Positions 27,267 to 37,634 are shown, counted from the first letter of the stretch. The stretch is DNA of 64,000 nt from Bacteroidia bacterium (GCA_030429455.1 JAUIFC010000001.1:1-64000), one strand, 5' to 3'. The notes: generated from the letters alone by a model not told the origin. Translations and numbers: made by a program.

Positions 27267-28670
27267 TTGAAACAAAATATAATTTTAGAATTAGATTCGT
27301 TTTATATTGATCGAGTTGTACAATGGTTTAAAAATGATGAAACACACAGGGGTTATAACATTTATGTCCTAACCAAAAACTCAAAACACAACAGGTTTGT
27401 CACGGCCTTGTCTTCCTATAGTCATGTGACCTGCTTGACCTATGATGATTTGTTTTCATACACTACTAAGACTAAACTGGATATAGATAAATACCATCAA
27501 TTTAACAAATATTTTTTCAATAATCATCTGACAGCTAGGTTTTTAGACAGGTCAGGATACTATCCAGAGTACGGCATTGGAGTACAAAATGCGTTTACCA
27601 ATTATGCTTTTGCAGCTCACAATCTTTTGCTCTTTCTTATCGATAAAAAAATTGATTTTATCAGTTTTAGAAACACGCCACATAATATGGTGGAATGGTT
27701 GCTTTTAAGCACGGTAGAATTTTTGAATTTAGATGTTTACACCTTTGAAGATTTTATTTTTCCTTGGTTATTTACTATTAAAAAAGGCTGCCTAGGAGAT
27801 ACTGAACTACTTTTTGAAGATATTGAGCTAAATGATAAAGATGAAATTAGAAATCATATAAAAAAGTGTATAAAAATAAATTCTGGGAATTACGAAAACG
27901 CTATCCCATTATATGAAAAAAGCAGAAGAGGTAAGGGTGTGTTTAAGCACTTTAATCCTTTCTTAAATTTAAGATCTTCAATCTTAAAACCTCACCAGAT
28001 CATTAACAAGACGCGGAATTATTTTTACTACAAGAAATGGAGTAAAAAGCATAAACTTGATGATTTAAAGTACATGGTATTTTTTATGCATTTTCAACCA
28101 GAAAGATCCACATTACCAGAGGCTTATGATTTTGTGGATCAGTTTTATACCATCAAAATTTTGAGTATGATGTTGCCGGAAAATGTAAAATTGTTGGTAA
28201 AAGAACACCCCTCAATGTTTACCAAAATATCAGAACCAAAAGCTAGAAACCCTTATAACTACAAGCTAATCAAAGACCTTACTAATGTCGAATTTGTATC
28301 CATGGATATGGACAGTTTTAGTTTGATAGACAATGCTTTGGCTGTTATTTCCTCAAAAGGTACTGTAAGTTTGGAAGCTTACATGAGACATAAGCCCGTC
28401 ATTATGTTTGGGAAAACTAATTTGAAATTACCAGGAGTTTACAATTTTGAAAGTATTGATGGTTTACAAGAACATATTAATAAAATAATTTCAGACCAAA
28501 TAAAGGTTGATAATACATTGCATCACCTCACAGAAGCTTGTTACAAAGTAGCATCTTCGGGACTAACAAAATCTCCTGAAGAAATGGAAAATTACAGTTT
28601 TACAAGAGACAATAGAGAAAATGCGACCTATGTTTTGTTATCTAAACTTTTGAAACACAAGTTAAAATGA
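27267..28670 (+). CDS. KpsS/LipB-like capsule polysaccharide glycosyltransferase
   Basis: This 467-residue protein starts at TTG. The C-terminal half has MFFMHFQPERST-like and LLVKEHPSMF segments, then SFSLIDNALAVISSKGTVSLEAYMRHKPVIMFG. These match the capsule_synth (KpsS/KpsC-type) GT-B fold, in which the HP and SxG-x-EA segments bind the nucleotide sugar. Some members add Kdo linkers and others are ordinary polymer glycosyltransferases. There is no other sign of a Kps system in the window, so a side role in glycan assembly is more likely. It overlaps the next gene by 4 nt. Confidence 0.65.
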   Translation: MKQNIILELDSFYIDRVVQWFKNDETHRGYNIYVLTKNSKHNRFVTALSSYSHVTCLTYDDLFSYTTKTKLDIDKYHQFNKYFFNNHLTARFLDRSGYYPEYGIGVQNAFTNYAFAAHNLLLFLIDKKIDFISFRNTPHNMVEWLLLSTVEFLNLDVYTFEDFIFPWLFTIKKGCLGDTELLFEDIELNDKDEIRNHIKKCIKINSGNYENAIPLYEKSRRGKGVFKHFNPFLNLRSSILKPHQIINKTRNYFYYKKWSKKHKLDDLKYMVFFMHFQPERSTLPEAYDFVDQFYTIKILSMMLPENVKLLVKEHPSMFTKISEPKARNPYNYKLIKDLTNVEFVSMDMDSFSLIDNALAVISSKGTVSLEAYMRHKPVIMFGKTNLKLPGVYNFESIDGLQEHINKIISDQIKVDNTLHHLTEACYKVASSGLTKSPEEMENYSFTRDNRENATYVLLSKLLKHKLK

Positions 28671-29776
28671 AAGTAAGCAATCTGTTAGGATGGAAAACGT
28701 CTAGAAAAATCATTGTTTTCGAAAGTGATGATTGGGGCAGTTTTAGATTTCAGAACAAAACAATTCGAGATGCATACCTGCCTAATTATGACCCTAAGGG
28801 TTGGATGCATTACAACGATTGCTTTGAGTCTATTGAAGATTTAACGGCTTTAGAATCCACATTAAAATCTGTTAAGGACAAAAATAGCAATTACGCCTGT
28901 TTTACATTTTTGATGAATCCTGCCAATCCAGATTTTAAAAAGATTAAACAATCACACTGTCAAGAGTTTTATAACGAAACATTTCTAGATACCCTTTCAA
29001 AACGAAAAGATGGAGATGATATATTAAATTGGTATAAGACTGCTCTAAAGAATACTTTAATCGAAATAGGTTTTCACGGAAGAGAACATCTTAATGTAAA
29101 TTCTTGGATGAAAGATTTGCGCGTAAAAGATGAAATTACGATTAAAGGTTTTGAAGACAATGTATGGGGACATAATATTATATTGTCCAAAAAAGAGAAA
29201 AAAAGACATCGATCAACTTATAATTTCACGTCATACAGCGAAATTGAAGACCTTAAGTTAAATATTAAAGAAGGCATCCAGTTATTAAATGAAACCTTTA
29301 ATCAAAGGACAACTTATTTCCTGCCGCCTGATGGCCCTTATCATTTAGATTTAAATCAAAGTTTAGCAGATAATGGAATTAAATACATAGGACTTTCAAA
29401 AAAACATAAAAATCCATTAGATGAAAAATGGCATCAAACAAAGATTTTTTGGTTGGGCAAAAAGACAAAAGAAGGATTAAGAGTGGTGACAAGAAATGTA
29501 ATTTTCGAGCCGAGCTCACCCCGACAAAAGGATTGGTTAAAGTATGCCTTAGAAAATATAAGTTTAGCGTTTAATAATAATAAACCAGCTGTAATTAGCT
29601 CACATCGAGCAAACTATTCTGGAAGCCTAAATGAACAAAATAGAAGCAATAGCAATCAACAGCTCAAATCCCTATTAGAAAATATAATAGAAAAATGGCC
29701 TGATGTTGAGTTTATGACTTCTTCTCAGTTAGGAGAATTAATTGCCAAAGGCAAAAAATCCATTCTCAACAAATGA
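28667..29776 (+). CDS. DDWG/HGREH-family protein 2, divergent polysaccharide deacetylase-like
   Basis: This 369-residue paralogue of the protein at 19726 keeps ESDDWGS near residue 20, GFHGREH near 140, YFLPPDGPYH, RNVIFEPSS, SSHRANYSG and PDVEFM. It is coupled on both sides by ATGA overlaps, to the KpsS-like gene upstream and a GT4 gene downstream. That fits acting on a specific sugar soon after it is added. The deacetylase reading rests on the order of Asp-Asp and H-x3-H motifs as in CE4 enzymes and not on a match I can compute. No signal peptide is visible, so action is likely cytoplasmic. Confidence 0.63.
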   Translation: MKVSNLLGWKTSRKIIVFESDDWGSFRFQNKTIRDAYLPNYDPKGWMHYNDCFESIEDLTALESTLKSVKDKNSNYACFTFLMNPANPDFKKIKQSHCQEFYNETFLDTLSKRKDGDDILNWYKTALKNTLIEIGFHGREHLNVNSWMKDLRVKDEITIKGFEDNVWGHNIILSKKEKKRHRSTYNFTSYSEIEDLKLNIKEGIQLLNETFNQRTTYFLPPDGPYHLDLNQSLADNGIKYIGLSKKHKNPLDEKWHQTKIFWLGKKTKEGLRVVTRNVIFEPSSPRQKDWLKYALENISLAFNNNKPAVISSHRANYSGSLNEQNRSNSNQQLKSLLENIIEKWPDVEFMTSSQLGELIAKGKKSILNK

Positions 29777-30990
29777 AAGTACTACAAATTAATACAAACG
29801 TAGGTTATGCAAGTACTGGAAAAATTGCAGAAGAGATAGGAAATGTATTGCTGGCAAATGGCCATGAAAGCTATATTGCTCATGGAAGCTATTTTTCACA
29901 TGGCGGCAAAAGACCAACGAGCAAATCAAAATTGCTAAAAATTGGAAAAGAAAGAGATGCGTATCTACATGGAATATATACCTTACTTACTGATAAACAT
30001 TGTTTTGCGTCGAAAAAAGCCACTAAAAATTTTGTTTCAAAACTTGATGAAATAAAGCCTGACTTGGTCGCCTTACATAATTTGCATGGATATTATATCA
30101 ACGTAGAAATTTTATTTAATTACCTTAAAGATAATAACATACCAGTAGTATGGACGCTTTTCGATTGCTGGGCTTTTACAGGACATTGTACATATTATGA
30201 CGACATAAACTGTGAAAAATGGAAAAAGAAATGTCACAATTGCCCGAAAATTCATAAATATCCACGTTCTTATGTAGACAATTCAGTATTTAATTTTGAA
30301 AATAAAAGAAGGATTTTTTGCTCCCTAGAAACTTTAGAGTTCATTACGCATTCGAAATGGTTATCCAATCAAGTGGAACAATCTTTTTTAAAAAAATACA
30401 AAACACACGTTACACCGTCAGCAATCAATATTCAACTTTTTAAACCTACAAAGTCTGACATTAAAAAACAATTTGGTATCAAAGAAAAAGTCGTTTTGGG
30501 TTGTGCAAGTGTTTGGGGAATAAGAAAAGGTTTAGCAGATTTTATTCAATTAAGTAAAGTTTTAAGCGAAGACTACAAAATCGTATTAATTGGACTTAAT
30601 GAAAAAGAAAAAAAGTCACTCCCACAGAATATCATTGGGATAACGAGGACAAATAGCAGAGAAGAATTAGCAAAGTGGTATTCGACAGCTACAGTTTTTG
30701 TCAATCCTACTTTGCAAGATAATTTCCCAACGACAAATATTGAAGCTCTAGCTTGTGGAACACCAGTTATAACATACAATACTGGTGGAAGTCCAGAATC
30801 CATCGACATTTTGACTGGAAGAGTTGTACAAAAAAATGATGTTGTTTCTTTAGCCAAATCTATAGAAGAACTTAGCGAATTAAATCAAGACATACTTAGA
30901 AATAACTGTAGAGCAAGAGCAGAGAAATTATTTGATAAAAACAAAAGATACTTGGACTATTTAAATATTTTTGAAAACCTCTTGGTTTAG
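29773..30990 (+). CDS. GT4-family glycosyltransferase (WcaC-like)
   Basis: This 405-residue GT-B protein begins MKVLQINTNVGYASTGKIAEEIG, a glycine loop typical of WcaC-type enzymes. WTLFDCWAFTGHCTYYDD with a C-x6-C-like cysteine group (NCEKWKKKCHNCP) is a hallmark of this subgroup. The C-terminal signature is FVNPTLQDNFPTTNIEALACGTPVI. In colanic-acid and related loci these enzymes transfer fucose or galactose. It overlaps the deacetylase-like gene by 4 nt. The donor is not certain. Confidence 0.86.
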   Translation: MKVLQINTNVGYASTGKIAEEIGNVLLANGHESYIAHGSYFSHGGKRPTSKSKLLKIGKERDAYLHGIYTLLTDKHCFASKKATKNFVSKLDEIKPDLVALHNLHGYYINVEILFNYLKDNNIPVVWTLFDCWAFTGHCTYYDDINCEKWKKKCHNCPKIHKYPRSYVDNSVFNFENKRRIFCSLETLEFITHSKWLSNQVEQSFLKKYKTHVTPSAINIQLFKPTKSDIKKQFGIKEKVVLGCASVWGIRKGLADFIQLSKVLSEDYKIVLIGLNEKEKKSLPQNIIGITRTNSREELAKWYSTATVFVNPTLQDNFPTTNIEALACGTPVITYNTGGSPESIDILTGRVVQKNDVVSLAKSIEELSELNQDILRNNCRARAEKLFDKNKRYLDYLNIFENLLV

Positions 30991-31046
30991 GTGGACTATG
31001 ACAAATAAATATAAGATTTGATGAAATTTAACATGCTTATAATAAG

Positions 31047-32174
31047 ATGATTGCTGCGTTAAAAAACAATATTTTAAACACAATAAGCTGGAAAACAAAC
31101 AGAAAAATTGTGGTTTTTGAAAGTGATGATTGGGGAAGTATTCGTATGTCGTCAAAAGAATCCTACCAAAAGCTACTTGACAAAGGGTATCCTGTCGATT
31201 ATTGCGCATACAGCAGTAATGATGCACTAGAAAGCAATGAAGATGTTCATTATTTGGCTGAGGTACTATTGGAAGTGAAAGACAAAAATGGCAATCCTGC
31301 ATGTATCACATTAAATATGTTATCTGCCAATCCAGACTATGATAAAATTAAGCAGAATAATTTTCAAGAGTATTATTGGGAACCATTTGCCAAGACACTT
31401 AGCGACTATCCAAGTCATCATAATGTCATGCAACTTTATAAAGAAGGCGTAAGGTCTAAAGTCTTTAGACCACAACTTCATGGCAGAGAACATATTAATG
31501 TTAGCAGATGGTTCGATGCGCTTCAAAAAGGAGAACAAAGAAGTTTAGATGCATTCGAAAATAGAACTATTTCTTTGCCAAAAGTAAAAAAGACAAATGG
31601 GCGGAAGGACTTTATGGATAGCTTTGGATTACAAGTAGAAACAAGTTCAGATAGTTATGAACAAATATTACTTGATGCAGCTGATGTATTCAACAAAACT
31701 TGGGGATTTTCGTCCTCTACATTTATGGCACCATGTTATACATGGCATCCTGAATTAGAACACCACTTGAAAGATGTAGGTGTGGAAGCACTTCAAGGAA
31801 CATATGTTCAAAGAATTCCTGACGAAACCAAAAAAATAAAAGTGAGAAGAAAATACCACTTTATGGGCCAAAAAAATAAATTGCAACAACGCTATTTAAT
31901 CCGAAATGTGTTTTTTGAACCAACAGAATTCAAAAGTAATTTTAACATTGAAGATACATTAAGGGATATACAAAAAGCCTTTAAATTTAGAACTCCAGCA
32001 ATTATCCAGACACATAGGTTAAATTACATCGGTTTTATAAATCAAGAAAATAGGGATACTAATCTTAAGGGGTTACAAAATCTACTCCAACAAATCGTAA
32101 AGCTTTATCCAGATGTAGAGTTTATGAGTTCTGACCAATTAGTGGATATAATGAATGGTAGAAATGGAAAATAA
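31047..32174 (+). CDS. DDWG/HGREH-family protein 3, divergent polysaccharide deacetylase-like
   Basis: This 375-residue paralogue is closest by eye to the protein at 19726. Both share ESDDWGS, PQLHGREH, the WHPELE/WHSNLN segment after a Pro-containing loop, EALQG, RNVFFEP and THRLNYIG/SHRINFVG. Here SHR is THR, which keeps the histidine. It ends with YPDVEFMSSDQL as the others do. The following GT4 start overlaps its 3' end by 20 nt. The four-copy pattern within one locus suggests separate acceptors. Confidence 0.63.
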   Translation: MIAALKNNILNTISWKTNRKIVVFESDDWGSIRMSSKESYQKLLDKGYPVDYCAYSSNDALESNEDVHYLAEVLLEVKDKNGNPACITLNMLSANPDYDKIKQNNFQEYYWEPFAKTLSDYPSHHNVMQLYKEGVRSKVFRPQLHGREHINVSRWFDALQKGEQRSLDAFENRTISLPKVKKTNGRKDFMDSFGLQVETSSDSYEQILLDAADVFNKTWGFSSSTFMAPCYTWHPELEHHLKDVGVEALQGTYVQRIPDETKKIKVRRKYHFMGQKNKLQQRYLIRNVFFEPTEFKSNFNIEDTLRDIQKAFKFRTPAIIQTHRLNYIGFINQENRDTNLKGLQNLLQQIVKLYPDVEFMSSDQLVDIMNGRNGK

Positions 32175-33324
32175 CAAAAAGTACAAAATACTATTTATAA
32201 TGCCTTCCATGTTTCCAGGAGGCGCAGAAAGAGTACTGATAAATCTATTAGGGCTTTTTGATCAAAACAAGTATGAAATAGATCTTATTGCTGTAGAACA
32301 AAAAGGACAACTATGGGATAGTGTTCCAGATTTTGTAAATAAGTCACTATTATTTCCAAAAACGATATTAAGTAAATTAGCGATTTATCTCTTTAGAACC
32401 TATAATATAGATTGGCTTTTTAGATTATATGGCAGAAAAATAAAAGGTGATTACGGTACTGCCATCTGTTTTTTGGATAGTGTATATTCAGAATTTTTAT
32501 TTCATAATAAAGCAAATATTGGAGAAAGAATAGTAGTAATTCATAGCAGTTATAAAACCTATAAAAACAAGTCTAAATTTATCAAGGGTAGATATAAAGA
32601 AGTAATGAAAAAAAGATACTCCAAAATAAACAAAATTGTCACTGTTTCTAATGAAAGTTTAGAGCAGTTCAAAGAGTTTTTTGGAGAATATCAAGATATG
32701 AGAGTAATATATAACCCAATAAATAATGCTAATATTGAAGAAAAGGCTAAAGATGAAATGCCTTTAGAATTAAAAGAAGATACATTCAATTTTATAGCTG
32801 TTGGAAGTTTACTTCCTGTAAAGGGTTTTGATTTGCTTATCGAAGCGAGCTACATGCTTTCTAAAAAAACAGAAAAATTTAAAGTATTTATATTAGGAGA
32901 AGGTTATTTGAGAGAGGAATTACAAAAAAAAATTGACGAATACAAATTGAATAATACTGTTTTTTTAAAGGGCTTCACTTCAAACCCATACGTATGGATG
33001 AAACATGCCGACGCCTTGATAATGACTTCGAAAGCAGAAGGTCTACCAACGGTACTTTGCGAGTCTATGATTTTAGGATTACCTTCAATTGTGCCAAATG
33101 TGCCAGGCTGTAGGGAAGTAGTGGATCATGGTGTTTATGGAGGTATGTTTGAAAGAAATACAGAGGACTTAGTAAATATAATGCTTCAGTTTATGGAAGA
33201 TAAAGACATATATCAAAACTACTTGGATAAATGTAAAGAGAGAGCAAAAATTTTCAACGATGAAAGAGTTATAGAAAATTATTATCATCTAATACACAAT
33301 AAGAATGAGCAAAAGAAAGTATAA
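32155..33324 (+). CDS. GT4-family glycosyltransferase
   Basis: This 389-residue GT-B protein begins with FIMPSMFPGGAERVLINLL, the glycine-rich loop common to GT4 enzymes. The donor domain has FNFIAVGSLLPVKGFDLLIEA, and the catalytic signature is MTSKAEGLPTVLCESMILGLPSI. A second ATG at 32164 would remove three residues and reduce the overlap with the upstream gene. The next gene, a sulfotransferase, overlaps by 20 nt. The substrate is unknown. Confidence 0.88.
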   Translation: MVEMENNKKYKILFIMPSMFPGGAERVLINLLGLFDQNKYEIDLIAVEQKGQLWDSVPDFVNKSLLFPKTILSKLAIYLFRTYNIDWLFRLYGRKIKGDYGTAICFLDSVYSEFLFHNKANIGERIVVIHSSYKTYKNKSKFIKGRYKEVMKKRYSKINKIVTVSNESLEQFKEFFGEYQDMRVIYNPINNANIEEKAKDEMPLELKEDTFNFIAVGSLLPVKGFDLLIEASYMLSKKTEKFKVFILGEGYLREELQKKIDEYKLNNTVFLKGFTSNPYVWMKHADALIMTSKAEGLPTVLCESMILGLPSIVPNVPGCREVVDHGVYGGMFERNTEDLVNIMLQFMEDKDIYQNYLDKCKERAKIFNDERVIENYYHLIHNKNEQKKV

Positions 33325-34210
33325 TTTTGAGGTTTTATACATCGCTGGAAATGGTCATTCAGGTTCAACGTTATTAGATATTATTTTGGGATCAATAAAT
33401 CCAAAAGAAAATTTTAGCGCTGGAGAATTAACTTTCGTTACTCGAGAGTCCATTTTTGAAGAAATATGTTCATGCCAAAATACAATTAAATCTTGTGAGG
33501 TATGGTCTAGAGTTTACGCGGAGTGGGAAGAAAGAAGAACAATTTCATTTAATCAGTATAGACAATTGAATCATAAATTTGATAGAAATATTAATTTTTT
33601 ATTAGTCTTAAAGAATATGCTATTTCCTTCAAAACAATATAAAGCTTATGTAGAGAATACTGGGCTACTTTTTTATTCTATTCATTTAGTAACAGGAAAA
33701 TCGACTATTGTAGATTCTTCAAAAACAGCTTTAAGGATACCTGTATTGTCTAAATTTTGTAATGTAAAAGTTATACATATCTGTAGGGATTTTTCTGGGG
33801 TTCTAAATTCAGCAAAAAGAAACTATAAGAAAGATATAGCTCAAGGATATGAAGTTGACTTGAAGCCAAGAAAAACATCAAAAACATTTTTAGACTGGAT
33901 ATTAAATAATGTTTTAGTAGTGTTGTTTTCTATTGGGCAAGAAAGGATTAAACTGTATTACAAAAATTATGTAAGTGATCTAAATTGTTTATCAAGAATT
34001 ATAGATGTTTCTCGAATCAAGAAACCAAGTTTTAAAATAAAACCAGAACATGTACTAGCAGGAAATGTTATTAGACTCAAAGAAGAGTTAAAATTAAATG
34101 CAACTATTGGGTTTCGCTACAAGAGATTGTCAAAAAAACAATTATTATTTTCAAGAATTATAGATAAGTTATTTTTTTTCTGGTCTGGCAGCTTTATACC
34201 TAATGCATGA
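33305..34210 (+). CDS. Sulfotransferase-family protein F (cysteine-containing type)
   Basis: This 301-residue protein has the PAPS loop GNGHSGSTLLDIILGS (residues 14-29) and a Cys-rich element, CSCQNTIKSCEVW, typical of a sulfotransferase subgroup with CSCG-x(n)-C-x-FW. ICRDFSGVLNSAKR near residue 160 carries the Arg and Ser of the 3'-phosphate site. This subgroup is distinct from proteins A-E, so the sulfotransferases here are not recent copies of one gene. It overlaps the GT4 gene by 20 nt, suggesting that sulfation follows that transfer. Confidence 0.8.
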   Translation: MSKRKYNFEVLYIAGNGHSGSTLLDIILGSINPKENFSAGELTFVTRESIFEEICSCQNTIKSCEVWSRVYAEWEERRTISFNQYRQLNHKFDRNINFLLVLKNMLFPSKQYKAYVENTGLLFYSIHLVTGKSTIVDSSKTALRIPVLSKFCNVKVIHICRDFSGVLNSAKRNYKKDIAQGYEVDLKPRKTSKTFLDWILNNVLVVLFSIGQERIKLYYKNYVSDLNCLSRIIDVSRIKKPSFKIKPEHVLAGNVIRLKEELKLNATIGFRYKRLSKKQLLFSRIIDKLFFFWSGSFIPNA

Positions 34211-34249
34211 TAATTTATCATCAGTTAATCTTAAAATTTTGAATTTATT

Positions 34250-35362
34250 TTGAAAATCATTTTTAATTCAGCACATCAAAGATTTGGAGGAGCAATCCAA
34301 GTGGCACTTTCATTTATTCAGGAATGTAGAAAATTTCCTGAAAATGAATACCATGTTTGGATAGGATTAGGGCTTAGAAAGGTTATAAATAAGGAAGAGT
34401 ATCCTAGCAATTTCATATTTTATGAATTTGATATAGGTCCTGTAAACTTGCTCCGAACTCTTAAAATACAAAAACTATTGCGTAGCTACGAAAACAAAAT
34501 ACAACCAGATGTAATTTTTGCAACCTCTGGTCCAAGCTACTATCATTCGATTGCGCCTCAAATTATTGGTTATAATTTGCCATTATACATTTATAAAGAG
34601 TCTCCATACATAAGAGATTTGAGAGGCAAATTAAAAATAAGATATATTTTAAAAAGAAGATTGCACTTTTATTTTTTTAGAAGAGATGCAAATGCCTATG
34701 TCGTACAAACAGAAGACGTGCAAAAAAGAGTAATGGCTGCACTTAAAACAAAAAATGTATTTAAAGTGTCCAATACAGCAAGTTCGCTTTATGCCAATTT
34801 TAAAAAATTTGATAACAAATTGCCTGCTAAACAAGGAAATACAATTCGTTTTATAACCATTACGTCGTATTATCTGCATAAAGATTTAGAGATTATCCCA
34901 AAGGTTATTAGAGCCTTAGAAAATAAAGGCATAACAAACGTCGAATTTGTGATTACAATAAAGAAAGAAGATTATACAAGATATATTGAAGATAACGACA
35001 AAATTATAAACGTTGGTCCTGTTAAGCCAACTGAATGCCCTTCGTTATACAACGAATGTGATTTCCTATTTTTACCAACATTAGCTGAGTGTTTTTCAGC
35101 TTCGTATCCAGAAGCGATGATAATGAATAAGCCAATAATTACCACAGATTTAGGATTTGCAAGAAGTATTTGTAAGGATGCTGCGGTTTTTTACGAAGCA
35201 AAGAACCCCATTTCGGCAGCAAACCAAATTGAAAAGTTGATAAACAATAAAGAGCTACAAACTAAATTGATTTCTAGAGGACATGAAGTTTTAAAAACTT
35301 TTGATACACCTTTGCAAAGAGCAGAAAAATATTTAGAGATTTGCAAAAAGTTTTCAAAGTAA
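34250..35362 (+). CDS. GT4-family glycosyltransferase
   Basis: This 370-residue protein starts at TTG. It begins KIIFNSAHQRFGGAIQVALSF and carries FLFLPTLAECFSASYPEAMIMNKPII, the E-x7-E region of retaining GT4 transferases. IYKESPYIRD in the N-terminal domain resembles a group of capsule GT4 enzymes. It stands between sulfotransferase F and GDP-fucose synthase with short gaps on both sides. Fucose is a possible donor by position only. Confidence 0.83.
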   Translation: MKIIFNSAHQRFGGAIQVALSFIQECRKFPENEYHVWIGLGLRKVINKEEYPSNFIFYEFDIGPVNLLRTLKIQKLLRSYENKIQPDVIFATSGPSYYHSIAPQIIGYNLPLYIYKESPYIRDLRGKLKIRYILKRRLHFYFFRRDANAYVVQTEDVQKRVMAALKTKNVFKVSNTASSLYANFKKFDNKLPAKQGNTIRFITITSYYLHKDLEIIPKVIRALENKGITNVEFVITIKKEDYTRYIEDNDKIINVGPVKPTECPSLYNECDFLFLPTLAECFSASYPEAMIMNKPIITTDLGFARSICKDAAVFYEAKNPISAANQIEKLINNKELQTKLISRGHEVLKTFDTPLQRAEKYLEICKKFSK

Positions 35363-35405
35363 AAAACAAATTTAATTATTAATTCTAAAATATTCTACAG
35401 GAGAG

Positions 35406-36365
35406 ATGATACATAAAAATTCTAAAATTTACATAGCGGGTCACAGGGGAATGGTAGGCTCTGCAATTTGGAGAGCATTAGAATCTAACGGTTATACCAA
35501 TCTTATTGGTAAGACAAGTAAAGAATTAGATTTAAGAAGTCAAAATGAAGTATTCAAATTTTTTGAAGAAGAAAAGCCAGAAGTCGTAATAGATGCTGCA
35601 GCCCGTGTAGGAGGGATACTAGCTAATAACGATTATCCTTATAATTTTTTAATGGAAAATATGCAAATTCAAAATAATTTGATAGATATATCATTGAAAA
35701 AAGAGGTATTAAAATTTATTTTCTTAGGCTCCTCTTGTATCTATCCAAAATTTGCACCTCAACCTCTTAAGGAAGAATATTTGCTTACTGATACTCTTGA
35801 GCCTACTAATGAGTGGTATGCTATTGCAAAGATTTCTGGTGTAAAAGCCTGTCAAGCGATAAGAAAACAATATTCAAAGGATTTTGTTAGCCTTATGCCA
35901 ACAAATCTTTATGGTACGTATGACAATTTTGACCTTAAGACATCTCATGTTCTTCCGGCTATGATTAGAAAATTTCATGAGGCCAAGGAGAACAATCATG
36001 CGCCTGTAACACTTTGGGGTTCAGGGTCGCCAAAAAGAGAATTTTTATATGTAGAAGATCTTGCAGATGCTGTATTATATGCGCTAGAGAATACCTTAGA
36101 TGAGCATTTATACAATGTAGGAACTGGAGAGGATTTGTCTATTAAGGCTTTAGCAGAAAAGATTCAACAGTTAACAGGTCACAAAGGAGAAATAGTTTGG
36201 GACTCCTCCAAACCTGACGGAACGCCGAGAAAATTAATGGATGTTTCAAAATTAGCAAATGAAGGATGGACATATACAGTCAAACTAGATGAAGGCATTG
36301 CCTTAACTTATGATTGGTTTTTGAGAAATGCAGAAAATTTTAAACAAGTCAAGATTGAGTCTTAG
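35406..36365 (+). CDS. fcl: GDP-L-fucose synthase
   Basis: This 319-residue extended SDR begins with the NADP motif IYIAGHRGMVGSAI and has LGSSCIYPKFAPQPLKEE, WYAIAKISG with the catalytic Tyr-x3-Lys, and MPTNLYGTYDNFD. These are diagnostic of Fcl/WcaG, which epimerises and reduces GDP-4-keto-6-deoxymannose to GDP-L-fucose. The partner gmd is not adjacent; only a broken C-terminal piece lies 5 kb downstream (41229-41487), so an intact gmd must exist elsewhere if fucose is made. Length is normal. Confidence 0.93.
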   Translation: MIHKNSKIYIAGHRGMVGSAIWRALESNGYTNLIGKTSKELDLRSQNEVFKFFEEEKPEVVIDAAARVGGILANNDYPYNFLMENMQIQNNLIDISLKKEVLKFIFLGSSCIYPKFAPQPLKEEYLLTDTLEPTNEWYAIAKISGVKACQAIRKQYSKDFVSLMPTNLYGTYDNFDLKTSHVLPAMIRKFHEAKENNHAPVTLWGSGSPKREFLYVEDLADAVLYALENTLDEHLYNVGTGEDLSIKALAEKIQQLTGHKGEIVWDSSKPDGTPRKLMDVSKLANEGWTYTVKLDEGIALTYDWFLRNAENFKQVKIES

Positions 36366-36419
36366 ATTTTAAGAATTATTATGACATCTTGAAATTACTT
36401 AAAACCATTACATAATAAC

Positions 36420-37634
36420 ATGAACATTTGGTTAATATCACTTTTTGATCCCACACCACTGGACGAACCAATTTTTCCTAGATTCATAGAAATTGCAAAA
36501 GCAGCTATAAAGGAGGGACATATAGTTCATCACTTTACAAGTACTTTTAGGCATACAAAAAAAGAGCATCGTTTTAAGACCTCTAGAGTCGAAAACATAG
36601 AAAAAGGTTATGACGTAATATTTACCCACAGTATGTCATACAAGAAAAATATGTCGCCAAAGCGGTTTTACGCCCATAGAGATTATGCCAAAAAATTGAT
36701 AAAAGAGTTTAGCAATTTTTCAAAGCCAGATGTGATATTTATGAGTATGCCACCTTTAAGTACAGTACGAGAAGTGACTCGTTGGGGCAGAAAAAATAAT
36801 GTGCCTGTTGTGGTAGACGTCATAGATCCTTGGCCAGATTCTTTTATAAAAGATGTTCCAAGAGTTTTAAAACCTTTGGCTAAAATATTAATTACACCCT
36901 TTTACAACAAATTAAGAAAGACTTTTAAGGATTCGAGCGCTATTACTGCTATTTCCAATGGGTATCTTAATTGGGCTAAGGACTTTCATGATGTGGATAA
37001 ACTCACAAAACCTTTCTTTTTAGCGATTGATGTGGATGAGGTAAGAAAAGTGACAGAACAAATAGTTAAGTTGCCATTATCAGAACGTCCACTGCGATTG
37101 ATTTATGCCGGAAGCTTAGCTAGTTCTTATGATATACCTTCTATCTTAAAAGCTGCTGAAATTATAGAAAACAAATACCCTGGCAGAACAGAGTTTTTGT
37201 TTACAGGTAAAGGGCCACAATTGGAATTGATTAACACATATACTAAGCAATATAATAATGTAGAATATTTAGGTTGGCTTAGTAGAGAAGAGCTCTTAAG
37301 GCAATATGGATTAGCAGATATAGGCCTCATTCAACATAAAAATAGCTTAACACAAACTATTACATACAAGTTTTTTAATTACATGTCTGCTGGTCTAGTA
37401 TTACTAAACTCGCTTCAAACTGAAATGGCCGAAATGATAGATAAATACGATTTAGGTCTTAATAATAAAGAACAAGATTTTGAAAGACTAGCTCAAAATA
37501 TTGAAACTTATATTAATAATCCTGAGTTGTTAACCGAGCAAAAGTCAAAAGTTGTCGATTTTACAAACGAGAATGGCCATACTAGAACAGTGTATCTCAA
37601 ATTAGTTGATTTCTTGAAAAATATAGCAAGCTAA
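36420..37634 (+). CDS. GT4-family glycosyltransferase
   Basis: This 404-residue GT-B protein of the WbuB-like type has an N-terminal domain with VVVDVIDPWPDSFI, the segment this group uses near the acceptor site, and a donor domain beginning LRLIYAGSLASSYDI. The late region is YGLADIGLIQHKNSLTQTITYKFFNYMSAGL. The usual Glu pair is replaced by a looser pattern, as in WbuB/FucNAc transferases. These enzymes often add FucNAc or related amino sugars. The substrate here is unknown. Confidence 0.8.
   Translation: MNIWLISLFDPTPLDEPIFPRFIEIAKAAIKEGHIVHHFTSTFRHTKKEHRFKTSRVENIEKGYDVIFTHSMSYKKNMSPKRFYAHRDYAKKLIKEFSNFSKPDVIFMSMPPLSTVREVTRWGRKNNVPVVVDVIDPWPDSFIKDVPRVLKPLAKILITPFYNKLRKTFKDSSAITAISNGYLNWAKDFHDVDKLTKPFFLAIDVDEVRKVTEQIVKLPLSERPLRLIYAGSLASSYDIPSILKAAEIIENKYPGRTEFLFTGKGPQLELINTYTKQYNNVEYLGWLSREELLRQYGLADIGLIQHKNSLTQTITYKFFNYMSAGLVLLNSLQTEMAEMIDKYDLGLNNKEQDFERLAQNIETYINNPELLTEQKSKVVDFTNENGHTRTVYLKLVDFLKNIAS

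Noticed and set aside
30961-31302. A 113-codon minus-strand frame between a GT4 gene and a DDWG-family gene
   Set aside because: Most of it is antisense to the conserved start of the DDWG-family protein, and the product is hydrophobic and Cys/Leu-rich without domain features.
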